A DNA stretch of 64,000 bases. Origin: Oscillospiraceae bacterium (lineage in GTDB: Bacteria > Bacillota > Clostridia > Oscillospirales > Acutalibacteraceae). Made by a program: the position numbers and the translations under genes. Shown one piece after another: positions 7,620 to 15,272 of this stretch (its first letter is position 1; each line of letters opens with the position of its first letter). The notes under the pieces were generated by a model, which saw nothing but the letters and a program-made list of their open reading frames with translations, ran no database searches and had not been told where the DNA came from. The DNA lies in NCBI GenBank assembly GCA_902774035.1, contig CACYHA010000023.1, positions 1 through 64,000 of the forward strand, in the 5' to 3' direction.

Positions 7620-7620
7620 A

Positions 7621-7660
7621 TGGTTGCGGAGGTAGGATTTGAACCTACAACCTCCGGGTT
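7621..7660. other. probable attachment site (attR side) in tRNA-fMet
   Basis: Tyrosine integrases of this group commonly recombine in tRNA 3' ends, and the integrase gene normally ends near the site. The tRNA 3' half lies 330 bases from the integrase stop. The second copy of the duplicated core is not in this window, so the core length cannot be read. Confidence 0.45.
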
Positions 7661-7697
7661 ATGAGCCCGACGAGCTACCGGGTTGCTCTACTCCGCG
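7621..7697 (-). tRNA. initiator tRNA-fMet (CAT)
   Basis: The minus-strand sequence starts CGCGGAGTAGAGCA and ends CTCCGCAACCA with an encoded CCA. The anticodon loop is CTCATAA (anticodon CAT), flanked by GGG and CCC in the anticodon stem. The acceptor pairs C1 with A72, the mismatch that marks bacterial initiator tRNAs. The T arm carries GGTTCAAATCC. Length is 77 with CCA. Its 3' end faces the integrase, which makes it the probable integration target. Confidence 0.95.
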
Positions 7698-7724
7698 TCA
7701 TCTCGCTCTCTCGAGTGCTTTGCT

Positions 7725-7753
7725 ATTATACTCCCGCGCACTGTATTTGTCAA
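7725..7753 (-). promoter_or_regulatory. promoter of tRNA-fMet
   Basis: On the minus strand TTGACA (7753-7748) and TATAAT (7730-7725) are 17 bases apart, about 28 bases before the tRNA. Confidence 0.85.
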
Positions 7754-7798
7754 CCCCTTTTTCACGATTTCTTAATTTTTTTCAGGCCGAGATTCCGC

Positions 7799-7827
7799 TT
7801 GCATTTTGCCGGGGTTCATGATAGAAT
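7799..7827 (+). promoter_or_regulatory. promoter of the MscS-type channel gene
   Basis: TTGCAT (7799-7804) and TAGAAT (7822-7827) are 17 bases apart, about 50 bases before the ATG. Confidence 0.6.
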
Positions 7828-7876
7828 GATTTTCGCAGACATATATAAATATAGTATATTCGCAGGAGGAGATTTT

Positions 7877-8812
7877 ATGCTGAAGCTTTTGGAAACAGCC
7901 GTTATGACCACGGAGGAGGCGACAACGGGCCTTGCAGATATCCTCACCGACCCCGAGATCGACCTCACCAAGCCGAAGGAGACGCTCGGCTACTTTGCGA
8001 AGCTCTGGGCCGAGTGGGATCTTTGGGGAAAGACGCAGGCCGCGCTTCCGAAAATCATAGCCGCGGCGCTCATCGTCCTGACCGGCTTCTTGCTGGCGCA
8101 TTTCGTGTCCAAGCTGCTCGTGCGCGCCATGCGGCGAAAAAGGGCAGACTATGCCGTCTACAATTTCATCGCCAAAATGGTCCGTTTTGTCATTCGCATC
8201 ACCTTTGTGCTGATCGCGGTTTCCATGTTTATCAAAATCAATTCCATCATCGCCGCGCTCAGCGCTGTCGGCGTGGCGATCGGTCTCGGTCTGCAGGACA
8301 GCGTCGCCCAATTTGTCAGCGGTGTGCAGATTCTGATCAACCATCCCTTCCGCACCGGAGATTTCATTGAGGTGGCCGGCGTTTCGGGCAATGTGGTCGA
8401 GATCAGCTTCATGACCACGATCATCCGCACGCTCGACAACAAGCGCATTGTTCTGCCGAATTCCCACCTGACGAAGAACCACATCGTCAACTGCTCCGTG
8501 GAGGGCAGACGCAGGATCGACTTCAGCTTTTCCATCAGCTATACCGACGACATCGCCAAGGCCAAGCAGGTGTTGGGAGAAACGGTGCGCGGCACCGAAT
8601 TCGTGCTCGACGACCCGGCGCCGACGATCGCGGTCGGCAAACACGGAGAAAGCAGTGTGGAGCTGCTCGCACTGGTCTGGTGCGAGAGCAAGCACTACTG
8701 GGACGTTACCTTTGCGCTGTATGAACGGGTGAAGCTCGCCTTTGACGCAAACGGCGTCACCATCCCCTTCAATCAGCTCGACGTACACATTATCGACGCC
8801 CCAAAAAACTGA
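7877..8812 (+). CDS. small-conductance mechanosensitive channel (MscS family)
   Basis: The 311-residue protein starts after GCAGGAGGAG. A short acidic N terminus is followed by three membrane helices at about 58-80, 98-118 and 120-148. The third is the MscS pore helix, AALSAVGVAIGLGLQDSVAQ, rich in alternating glycine and alanine. The beta domain follows (HPFRTGDFIEVAGVSGNVVE), then the alpha/beta vestibule ending IPFNQLDVHI. It forms a heptameric inner-membrane channel that releases solutes on hypo-osmotic shock. Length is close to the E. coli MscS of 286. It stands alone with its own promoter. Confidence 0.93.
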   Translation: MLKLLETAVMTTEEATTGLADILTDPEIDLTKPKETLGYFAKLWAEWDLWGKTQAALPKIIAAALIVLTGFLLAHFVSKLLVRAMRRKRADYAVYNFIAKMVRFVIRITFVLIAVSMFIKINSIIAALSAVGVAIGLGLQDSVAQFVSGVQILINHPFRTGDFIEVAGVSGNVVEISFMTTIIRTLDNKRIVLPNSHLTKNHIVNCSVEGRRRIDFSFSISYTDDIAKAKQVLGETVRGTEFVLDDPAPTIAVGKHGESSVELLALVWCESKHYWDVTFALYERVKLAFDANGVTIPFNQLDVHIIDAPKN

Positions 8813-8881
8813 TTCGTCAAAATCACCAAAATCTCGGCATTTCCACAAAGATATTCTATGCCGCGAATTTTGAAAAAATGC

Positions 8882-8910
8882 TTGATTCTCAACGTCGAAA
8901 AAAGTAGAAT
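8882..8910 (+). promoter_or_regulatory. promoter of prs, followed by a leader hairpin
   Basis: TTGATT (8882-8887) and TAGAAT (8905-8910) are 17 bases apart. Just downstream, GCAAAAGT and ACTTTTGC (8919-8936) form a hairpin in the mRNA leader. Confidence 0.65.
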
Positions 8911-8964
8911 AAGATTAAGCAAAAGTTTACTTTTGCAAATTTGATGTTGCAGGGGGAATTGCAC

Positions 8965-10164
8965 ATGGAAAGCCCATCCATCAAAGAACTGACCAACATG
9001 CCGCGCGGCAAACTCGGCATCATTCCCATCAAAGGCAGTGAAGAACTCGCAAAAAAAATCAACGATTACATCGTCGCCTGCCGGAAAGAATATGAGATCG
9101 CCCACCAGAACGAGCTCTTCTTCCGCGGCTACCACAAGGACAACTATGTGATCAACGTGGAGTTCCCGCGTTTTTCCACCGGCGAAGGCAAATGCGTGAT
9201 CAACGAGTCCATCCGCGGCTATGACCTGTTCATCGTTGCCGACTGCTTCAACTACAGCGTCACCTACAACATCTACGACCTCAAAGACAAGGACGGGAAT
9301 CCCCTTGCGGTCCCGATGAGTCCCGACAACCATTTTGCAGACCTCAAACGTATCATTTCCGCCTGCGCGGGCAAGGCGAAACGGATCAACGTCATCATGC
9401 CCATGCTTTACGAAGGCAGGCAGCACAAGCGCTCCATGCGCGAATCGCTGGACTGCGCCATGGCGCTGCGCGAGCTGGAAGCGCTCGGCGTGGAAAACAT
9501 CATCACCTTTGACGCCCATGACCCGCGGGTGCAGAACGCCATCGGCATCGGGTTTGAAAGCGTTTCCCCCACCTATCAAATGATCAAGGCGCTCGCCAGA
9601 AGCACCAACAACCAAATCAAGTTCGACCCGGAACACACGATGATGATCTCCCCCGACGAAGGCGGTATGAGCCGCTGCGTCTATTACTCCCAGGTGCTCG
9701 GCATCAACCTCGGTATGTTCTACAAGCGCAGAGACTACACCAAGATCGTCAACGGCCGCTGCCCCATCACCGCGCACGAGTTCCTCGGCGCCAATGTGGA
9801 AGGTCTGGACGTGATCGTTGCCGACGACATGATCTCCAGCGGCGACAGCATCATTGACGTCTGCCGCCAGCTCAAGAGCCTCAAAGCCGGCCGTATCTTC
9901 GTGTTCGCCACCTTCGGCCTGTTCTCCTCCGGTCTCGAGCGCTTTGACGAAGCCTTTGAAGCCGGCCTGTTCGACAAGATCTTCACCACGAACCTCATCC
10001 ATGTGCCCCAGGAGCTTCAAAAACGCGAATGGCACGTTTCCGTCGATATGTCCAAATACTGCGCGCTCATCATCAACGCGCTCAACCACGACGAGACGGT
10101 CAGCCCCTATCTCAACCCGCTCAAAAAGATCTCGGATTACATTGCACTGTATCATCTGAAGTAA
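8965..10164 (+). CDS. prs: ribose-phosphate pyrophosphokinase
   Basis: The 399-residue enzyme makes PRPP from ribose 5-phosphate and ATP for nucleotide, His, Trp and NAD synthesis. The PRPP-binding loop is DVIVADDMISSGDSI near residue 278, and the flexible-loop and dimer regions (FDAHDPRVQNAIG) are recognisable. It starts at MESPSIKEL after AGGGGG; a TTG 24 bases upstream is in frame but less well placed. It is longer than the usual 310-330 residues, with additions at the N terminus and around SPDEGGMSRCVYYSQVLGIN, as in the long clostridial form. Confidence 0.92.
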   Translation: MESPSIKELTNMPRGKLGIIPIKGSEELAKKINDYIVACRKEYEIAHQNELFFRGYHKDNYVINVEFPRFSTGEGKCVINESIRGYDLFIVADCFNYSVTYNIYDLKDKDGNPLAVPMSPDNHFADLKRIISACAGKAKRINVIMPMLYEGRQHKRSMRESLDCAMALRELEALGVENIITFDAHDPRVQNAIGIGFESVSPTYQMIKALARSTNNQIKFDPEHTMMISPDEGGMSRCVYYSQVLGINLGMFYKRRDYTKIVNGRCPITAHEFLGANVEGLDVIVADDMISSGDSIIDVCRQLKSLKAGRIFVFATFGLFSSGLERFDEAFEAGLFDKIFTTNLIHVPQELQKREWHVSVDMSKYCALIINALNHDETVSPYLNPLKKISDYIALYHLK

Positions 10165-10193
10165 GTCCGCATACGATATATTGAGCCAGCATT

Positions 10194-10224
10194 AAACGGT
10201 GTTCCGACGGTTCACCGTTTTTTG
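10194..10224 (+). terminator. terminator of prs
   Basis: AAACGGTG (10194-10201) pairs with CACCGTTT (10213-10220), followed by TTTTGA. The rest of the 10165-10460 gap holds only the ptsH promoter. Confidence 0.8.
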
Positions 10225-10386
10225 ATTTCCCGCCGCATCGACAGATTCCGCAGAGAAGTTGTGCAGGTTGCTAAACCGGGAAAACAGTATCTTGTCAAAA
10301 TGCACAAAACACAAAGAGGAAAGCCGACAATGTTCGGGCTAACAGCCAAAATATCGAAAAATGGGGTTTTTCCTCGTTTTTACCTG

Positions 10387-10414
10387 TTGACGAAGAATTT
10401 TTTTGTGATATAAT
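10387..10414 (+). promoter_or_regulatory. promoter of ptsH-like gene (extended -10)
   Basis: TTGACG (10387-10392), a 16-base spacer and TATAAT (10409-10414), with TG one base before the -10 box. Confidence 0.8.
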
Positions 10415-10460
10415 ATGCATTAAATGAAATAATAATTTTTATGTGGGAGAGATAGAGCCT

Positions 10461-10724
10461 ATGTACGTGAAAGATGTTAAAGTTCAGAACCAGGTCGGCC
10501 TCCATGCGCGTCCTGCGACGTTCTTCATTCAGAAGGCGAACGAATTCAAATCCTCCATCTGGGTGGAAAAGGAAGAAAGAAGAGTCAACGCCAAAAGCCT
10601 TTTGGGCGTCCTTTCCCTCGGGATCATGGGCGGCACGGATATCCGCATCATTGCCGGCGGCGCCGACGAACAGGAAGCTGTTGACGCGCTGGTGCAGCTT
10701 GTTGAATCCGGCTTCGCGGAATAA
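10461..10724 (+). CDS. ptsH: HPr, phosphocarrier protein
   Basis: The 87-residue protein carries the active-site histidine in GLHARPATFF (His at residue 15) and the regulatory serine in NAKSLLGVLSLG near residue 46. The first takes phosphate from enzyme I and the second is the HprK target in Firmicutes, so this is HPr rather than Crh, which lacks the histidine. No other PTS gene is near. It is monocistronic, from a strong promoter to the T-box promoter of the next operon. The start at MYVKDVKV follows GGGAGAG; an upstream in-frame start would add MGEIEP and is less likely. Confidence 0.93.
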   Translation: MYVKDVKVQNQVGLHARPATFFIQKANEFKSSIWVEKEERRVNAKSLLGVLSLGIMGGTDIRIIAGGADEQEAVDALVQLVESGFAE

Positions 10725-10762
10725 GCGCCGGAACGGAATTTTTTTGAGCGAGTAAATAATAC

Positions 10763-10791
10763 TTGACAATTGCGTTTGGAAGTGCTAAACT
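10763..10791 (+). promoter_or_regulatory. promoter of the T-box operon
   Basis: TTGACA (10763-10768) and TAAACT (10786-10791) are 17 bases apart, about 30 bases before the T-box stem I. Confidence 0.75.
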
Positions 10792-10829
10792 TCTTTCAAG
10801 TGAATAATCAGTAAAAGCTGACAAAAGCG

Positions 10830-11086
10830 TTGACGAAGACGGACGAGAGCAGTGGTCTTCCAGCGAGCCGGGGACGGTGAAAGCCCGGTAAGAACATCTC
10901 TCAGGTCCCATCCCTTCTGAGCTGAAGATGCAAAAGCTTATGCAAGTAGTGTCTTCCGTGATTGCTGCGTGAATGCATAGGGTTTGCCGGAACCCGAGAG
11001 TGGCGGTCTTCCGCAATTTGAGTGGTACCGCGGGTATTGTTGAAATGCTCGTCTCAAAGAAATTCTTTGAGACGAGTTTTATTTTT
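10830..11086 (+). ncRNA. T-box leader, probable Ile (AUC) specifier
   Basis: The T-box core TGGTACCGCGG is at 11023-11033. Stem I has GGACGAGAG (10841-10849) pairing with CTCTC and GTCC (10898-10908), a TCTT/AAGA helix, and a CCGGG/CCCGG distal stem with the usual AGCGAG and GGTGAAAG elements. The specifier side reads GAAC-ATC (10892-10898), so the codon is probably AUC. The bulge TGGT would pair with an ACCA tRNA end, that is a discriminator A, as in tRNA-Ile, Leu and Val. The terminator is a 14-base stem (11048-11061 with 11063-11076) followed by TTTTATTTTT. Uncharged tRNA should switch the downstream operon on. Confidence 0.92.
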
Positions 11087-11106
11087 CCGCAAAGGAGGAC
11101 ATCAGG

Positions 11107-13377
11107 ATGCAAACATCCCACCTTTCCAACGAAGTGCAGCAGGTGGCCGAGCGAATTCGCGAGATGCGTATGATCTACGGCTATACCACCGCTGAGATGG
11201 CGCAAAAAACCGAACTGACCGAAGCGCAGTACATTGCCTATGAAACTGCGACGGCTGATCTGCCGTTTACTTTCATCCACAAGTGCGCGTTCGCGTTCGG
11301 CATCGGCATTACCGATCTTCTAGAAGGGCATTCCGCCCATCTCTCCACCTACACCGTGACCCGCAGGGGTCAGGCGATCCGCACGGCGAAAGAGGACGGC
11401 ATCGAGATCCGCAAGCTTGCACCCCTGTTCCGCGGAAAAATCGCAAAACCCTATCTTGCAAAATACGATTACGACGAAAAACTGCAGAACCGCCCGATCC
11501 ACACCACGACCCACGCCGGCCAGGAATTCGACCTCGTTTTGAGCGGCACGCTCAAGGTGGTCGTCGACGGCCATGAGGTCGTGCTGGAAGAAGGCGACAG
11601 TATCTACTATAACAGCGGCCTGCCCCACGGCATGATCGCCATGAACGGCAAGGACTGCTCCTTCCTCGCGGTCGTGATGCCCGACGACAAGCAGACCAGC
11701 GACACCAAGGTGGAAGAGACCATCGTTTCCGCCGGAAAAGCCGAGACTCTGGCGATCAGCCCGTTCATCGACGCGAAAGAGGACGAAAAGGGCCACCTGG
11801 TCTCCCTCGGCTTCAAAAACGAAGAAAAATTCAACTTCGCCTACGACGTTGTGGACGCTATTGCAGACCGTGCGCCGGACAAGCTGGCCATGCTGCACGT
11901 CTCCAAAGACAAGGTGGAACAGCGCATCACCTTCCTCGATATGAAGCGCAACTCCGCCCGTACTGCCAACTATTTCAAGAGCCTCGGCATCAAAAAAGGC
12001 GACCGCGTGATGCTGGTGCTCAAGCGCCACCTCGAATTCTGGTATTCCATCCTTGCCCTGCACAAGATCGGCGCCATCCCCATTCCTGCAACGCATCAGC
12101 TTTTGGCCCACGATTTTGAATACCGCTTTGAACGCGCCGATGTCAAGGCCATTCTCTGCACCGCCGACGACAGCACCGCCGGTGAAGTGGAAAAAGCGGA
12201 ACAGACGGTCGGAAAACGCGCCGTCAAGATCATTGTTCACGGCAAACGCGACGGCTGGCACTGCTTTGATGAAGAATATACCATGTTCCGCAGTCATTTT
12301 CCGCGCACACAGGACACGCCCTGCGGCAGCGACCCGATGCTGATGTTCTTCTCCTCGGGCACCACCGGTTATCCCAAAATCGTTTTGCACGATTACAAAT
12401 ACGCCCTCGGTCACTACATCACTGCCAAATACTGGCACACTGTGCGCTCGGACGGCCTGCATTTCACAATCTCCGACACCGGCTGGGGCAAGGCGCTTTG
12501 GGGCAAGCTCTACGGTCAGTGGATGTGCGAAGGCGCGGTCTTCACCTATGACTTTGACCGCTTTCATGCCGACGACATTTTGCCGATGTTCGCAAAATAT
12601 CACATCACGACCTTCTGCGCGCCGCCAACGATGTACCGCATGTTCATCAAGGAGGATCTTTCCCAATATGACCTTTCCTCCATCAAATATGCCACCACAG
12701 CCGGCGAGGCGCTGAACCCCGAGGTCTTCTATCAGTTCAAGAAGGCGACCGGTCTCACGATCTATGAGGGCTTCGGCCAAACGGAGACCACGCTGACCAT
12801 CGGCAACCTGATCGGCACAACGCCGAAACCGGGCGCCATGGGCAAGGCGATTCCCACCTATGACATCGACCTTGTGGATCCCGACGGCAACCCGGTGGAG
12901 ACCGGCGAAACCGGCGAGATCGTTGTGCGCCTTGACAAGGGCAAGCCCTGCGGCCTGTTCATGGAATACTGCGGCAGCCCCGAACAGACCGAGGAAGCCT
13001 GCCGCGACAACATGTATCACACGGGCGACACCGCCTGGCGCGATGAGGACGGCTATTACTGGTATGTCAGCCGCATTGACGACGTGATCAAGTCCTCCGG
13101 CTACCGCATCGGCCCGTTCGAGATCGAAAACGTCATCATGGAGCTGCCCTACGTGCTGGAATGCGGCGTTTCCGCAGCGCCCGATGAAGTCCGCGGCCAG
13201 GTGGTCAAGGCGAGCGTTGTGCTCACCAAAGGCACCGAACCCAGCGAGGAGCTCAAAAAAGAGATCCAGACCTACGTCAAGACCAACACCGCGCCCTATA
13301 AATATCCCCGCATCGTGGTCTTCCGCGACGACCTTCCGAAAACGATCAGCGGAAAGATCATCCGCAGCAAACTGTAA
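11107..13377 (+). CDS. HTH-cupin-acyl-CoA synthetase fusion
   Basis: The 756-residue protein starts after AAAGGAGG. It joins an XRE helix-turn-helix (about 10-72), a cupin fold (about 118-192, with THAGQEFDLVLSGTL and GLPHGMIAM) and a full ANL-superfamily acyl-CoA synthetase (about 240-756). The adenylation motifs are SSGTTGYPK (416), GFGQTE, YHTGDTAWRDEDGYYW and SGYRIGPFEIE, with the catalytic lysine near 750 in SGKIIRSK. It resembles the medium/short-chain AcsM type. The usual arrangement in related genomes is a separate XRE-cupin regulator beside a ligase. With VOR and IlvE in the same T-box operon, branched short-chain acids are the likely substrates (inference). The HTH-cupin part may sense the acid or CoA ester. 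Confidence 0.88.
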   Translation: MQTSHLSNEVQQVAERIREMRMIYGYTTAEMAQKTELTEAQYIAYETATADLPFTFIHKCAFAFGIGITDLLEGHSAHLSTYTVTRRGQAIRTAKEDGIEIRKLAPLFRGKIAKPYLAKYDYDEKLQNRPIHTTTHAGQEFDLVLSGTLKVVVDGHEVVLEEGDSIYYNSGLPHGMIAMNGKDCSFLAVVMPDDKQTSDTKVEETIVSAGKAETLAISPFIDAKEDEKGHLVSLGFKNEEKFNFAYDVVDAIADRAPDKLAMLHVSKDKVEQRITFLDMKRNSARTANYFKSLGIKKGDRVMLVLKRHLEFWYSILALHKIGAIPIPATHQLLAHDFEYRFERADVKAILCTADDSTAGEVEKAEQTVGKRAVKIIVHGKRDGWHCFDEEYTMFRSHFPRTQDTPCGSDPMLMFFSSGTTGYPKIVLHDYKYALGHYITAKYWHTVRSDGLHFTISDTGWGKALWGKLYGQWMCEGAVFTYDFDRFHADDILPMFAKYHITTFCAPPTMYRMFIKEDLSQYDLSSIKYATTAGEALNPEVFYQFKKATGLTIYEGFGQTETTLTIGNLIGTTPKPGAMGKAIPTYDIDLVDPDGNPVETGETGEIVVRLDKGKPCGLFMEYCGSPEQTEEACRDNMYHTGDTAWRDEDGYYWYVSRIDDVIKSSGYRIGPFEIENVIMELPYVLECGVSAAPDEVRGQVVKASVVLTKGTEPSEELKKEIQTYVKTNTAPYKYPRIVVFRDDLPKTISGKIIRSKL

Positions 13378-13399
13378 AAGCGAAGCTTTTACAGTTTGC
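13367..13399. repeat. 15-bp perfect hairpin across the end of the synthetase gene
   Basis: GCAAACTGTAAAAGC and GCTTTTACAGTTTGC flank a GAA loop and include the stop codon. No T run follows, so it is not a standard terminator. It is joined to a short GCGAATTCGGAATT tract related to the 7-bp repeat family. Confidence 0.75.
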
Positions 13400-13432
13400 G
13401 AATTCGGAATTATCCCAACAATGGAGGTCCCC

Positions 13433-14128
13433 ATGATCCACCGCCCCAAGCGCATTTCAATCTTCTGCGGCCATTACGGCAGCGGAAAAACGAACATTGC
13501 GGTCAACTATGCGCTGCACCTGAAAAACAATTGCGAATTGCAAATTGCGAATTGCGAATTGCCTCATGTGGCGATCATTGACCTCGATATCGTGAACCCT
13601 TATTTCCGCACACTGGACAGCCGCAAGGAGCTGGAAGCCGCCGGAGTGGAGCTGATCTGCTCCGACTATGCCGGTTCCAACCTCGATATTCCCGCCCTCC
13701 CGGCCGCCATGCAGCGCCCCATTGCCGACCGCAGCACCTTCTGCGTGCTTGACATCGGCGGCGACGATCAGGGCGCCGTGGCACTCGGCCGTTTCGCTGA
13801 CCAGATCAAAGCCGAAAACGACTATGAGATGCTGTTTGTGGCAAGCTTTTTCCGTCCGCTGACGAGAACGCCGGAAGATGCGCTGGAAGTGCTGCGCGAC
13901 ATTGAAAACGCCTGCCATCTGCCCTTCACCGGCATCGTCAACAATTCCAACATCGGTGACGAAACGACCGTGGAAGACATCCTTGCAAGCGGCGAAAAGG
14001 CGCGCAGATTGAGCGAGCTTTCCGGCCTGCCGCTGGTCATGACGACCGTGCGCGAAGATTTGGCAACAGATCCGGCGCTGAAGAACGAAACCGTGTTTCC
14101 CCTGCGTTTGCAGGAAAAACCGATTTAA
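13433..14128 (+). CDS. P-loop ATPase of the ParA/CobQ type
   Basis: The 231-residue protein has a P-loop FCGHYGSGKTN (10-20), a switch-like IIDLDIVNPYF and a later LDIGGDDQGAVALGRF. The start follows GGAGGT. This class binds ATP and MinD/ParA-like partners or acts in cofactor or metal-centre assembly. Its place between the acyl-CoA synthetase and the VOR genes suggests a service role for that pathway, for example in Fe-S cluster handling, but this is only inference. A 7-bp repeat tract (13530-13562) encodes an odd cysteine-containing stretch, NCELQIANCELP, just before the second strand, where relatives have a shorter loop. Confidence 0.75.
   Translation: MIHRPKRISIFCGHYGSGKTNIAVNYALHLKNNCELQIANCELPHVAIIDLDIVNPYFRTLDSRKELEAAGVELICSDYAGSNLDIPALPAAMQRPIADRSTFCVLDIGGDDQGAVALGRFADQIKAENDYEMLFVASFFRPLTRTPEDALEVLRDIENACHLPFTGIVNNSNIGDETTVEDILASGEKARRLSELSGLPLVMTTVREDLATDPALKNETVFPLRLQEKPI
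13530..13562. repeat. in-gene tandem array of a 7-bp unit (ATTGCGA)
   Basis: Four full units (ATTGCGA, ATTGCAA, ATTGCGA, ATTGCGA) and a partial one lie inside the P-loop ATPase gene and keep the frame open. Confidence 0.85.
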
Positions 14129-14142
14129 CGGAGGTTTTCGAT

Positions 14143-15024
14143 TTGAAAAAAGCCGTTCCAATAATTGCTTTATGCTTGCTTTTGCTTTTGACCGGCTGCA
14201 GCGGGAAAAGCGCATTGCCTGAACCCGCTTTGCAGGAGTCTCTGTCTGTTTCCGACACGACGGATGCATCCATTGAGCAGACAGAAGTTGTTTTCGGCGA
14301 CATTCTTGATACACATTACAAGTTGGAAAACCGTGTTCTGTATGGAAAAGGTGAAAACAGCTTTCAAACGATAGGTTCCGATGCTTTCTATAACGATTGG
14401 GTCGAGATTGCGTCAAATGTTGCTGCATTCGACTATAATCCCAGTGTGTTGCTTTATCTGACGACGGACGGACAGGTTTTTGGAAAAGGTCTCATGGAAG
14501 GCGGCGTCATGCAAATTGAAACCGATGATAATAACAGCACCCTCTGTCTTGCGCAGCCCGCTTTGTTGTTTTCTGATGCGGCCGAGATTTCACTTGGCGC
14601 AAGGTTCGCCCTTGCAAGAAAAGCGGACGGAACCGTTTGGTTTTGGGGCGAGAGCAAAAACGGGCAGAGCACCGAAGTTGCGGATCAGATTCTTTCCCCA
14701 ATTCAGATTGCGGAGGATGCAATTGCAATCAAAGCGTTCCTGTATAATTCCGCATGGATTGACAAAGAGCATACGCTTTATATTTGCGGCGACAATTCTT
14801 TTGGTCAAATCGGCAACGGAGAACAGGGAAACGGATTCCCCACGACGTTCACAAGCAATGTTCCCGAACCCTATGCAGTGCTTGAAAACGCTTTGAACGT
14901 GTGGACAACAGAAGACCGGCAAACAGTTTTTGCCTCAACGCAAGACGGAACATCTTACACTTGGGGCGGCAATCAATATACAGTTCCAACGCCGGTTGCG
15001 GCGCAGAACATAGTTCAGTCATAA
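14143..15024 (+). CDS. RCC1-repeat-like lipoprotein
   Basis: The 293-residue product starts at TTG, placed by ACGGAGG eight bases upstream. It has a lipoprotein signal (MKKAVPIIALCLLLLLTGC, cysteine about residue 19) and a body with RCC1/BLIP-II-like blades, visible as WFWGESKNGQS, LYICGDNSFGQIGNG and SYTWGGNQY. It would be anchored outside the cell, and such propellers usually mediate binding. It is clearly more AT-rich than the metabolic genes on both sides and splits the operon with short gaps (14 and 32 bases). Its link to the pathway is unclear and it may be a later insertion. Confidence 0.8.
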   Translation: MKKAVPIIALCLLLLLTGCSGKSALPEPALQESLSVSDTTDASIEQTEVVFGDILDTHYKLENRVLYGKGENSFQTIGSDAFYNDWVEIASNVAAFDYNPSVLLYLTTDGQVFGKGLMEGGVMQIETDDNNSTLCLAQPALLFSDAAEISLGARFALARKADGTVWFWGESKNGQSTEVADQILSPIQIAEDAIAIKAFLYNSAWIDKEHTLYICGDNSFGQIGNGEQGNGFPTTFTSNVPEPYAVLENALNVWTTEDRQTVFASTQDGTSYTWGGNQYTVPTPVAAQNIVQS

Positions 15025-15056
15025 AAATGTAAGTTCATTGATACAGGAGGTAACGT

Positions 15057-15263
15057 ATGCCCAAAGTCACATTCAGAACCGACTGGTGCAAAGGCTGCGG
15101 TCTGTGCGCCCTGGTCTGTCCGAAGCAGATCATCGTGATCGCCAAGGACAAGATCAACCAAAAAGGACACTCCCCTGCCGAGATCACCGATCAAAGCAAG
15201 TGCATCGGCTGCGCGTTTTGCGCCACCATGTGTCCGGATTGTATCATCAAAGTGGAAAAGTGA
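15057..15263 (+). CDS. vorD: 2-oxoacid:ferredoxin oxidoreductase delta subunit (2[4Fe-4S])
   Basis: The 68-residue protein has two cluster motifs, CKGCGLCALVCP and CIGCAFCATMCP, each of the CxxCxxCxxxCP form. It starts after AGGAGG. It passes electrons between the thiamine-diphosphate site of the beta subunit and external ferredoxin. It is the first of four adjacent subunit genes (delta, alpha, beta, gamma), the common order for VOR/KOR enzymes of clostridia and archaea. Confidence 0.9.
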   Translation: MPKVTFRTDWCKGCGLCALVCPKQIIVIAKDKINQKGHSPAEITDQSKCIGCAFCATMCPDCIIKVEK

Positions 15264-15272
15264 GGTGTGAAC

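Noticed and set aside
7440-7664. A 74-codon frame ending GFEPTTSGL
   Set aside because: It is the antisense reading of the tRNA-fMet gene, a known source of false hypothetical proteins.
11320-13455. A 711-codon frame opposite the acyl-CoA synthetase
   Set aside because: Shadow frame; no domain and no start signal.
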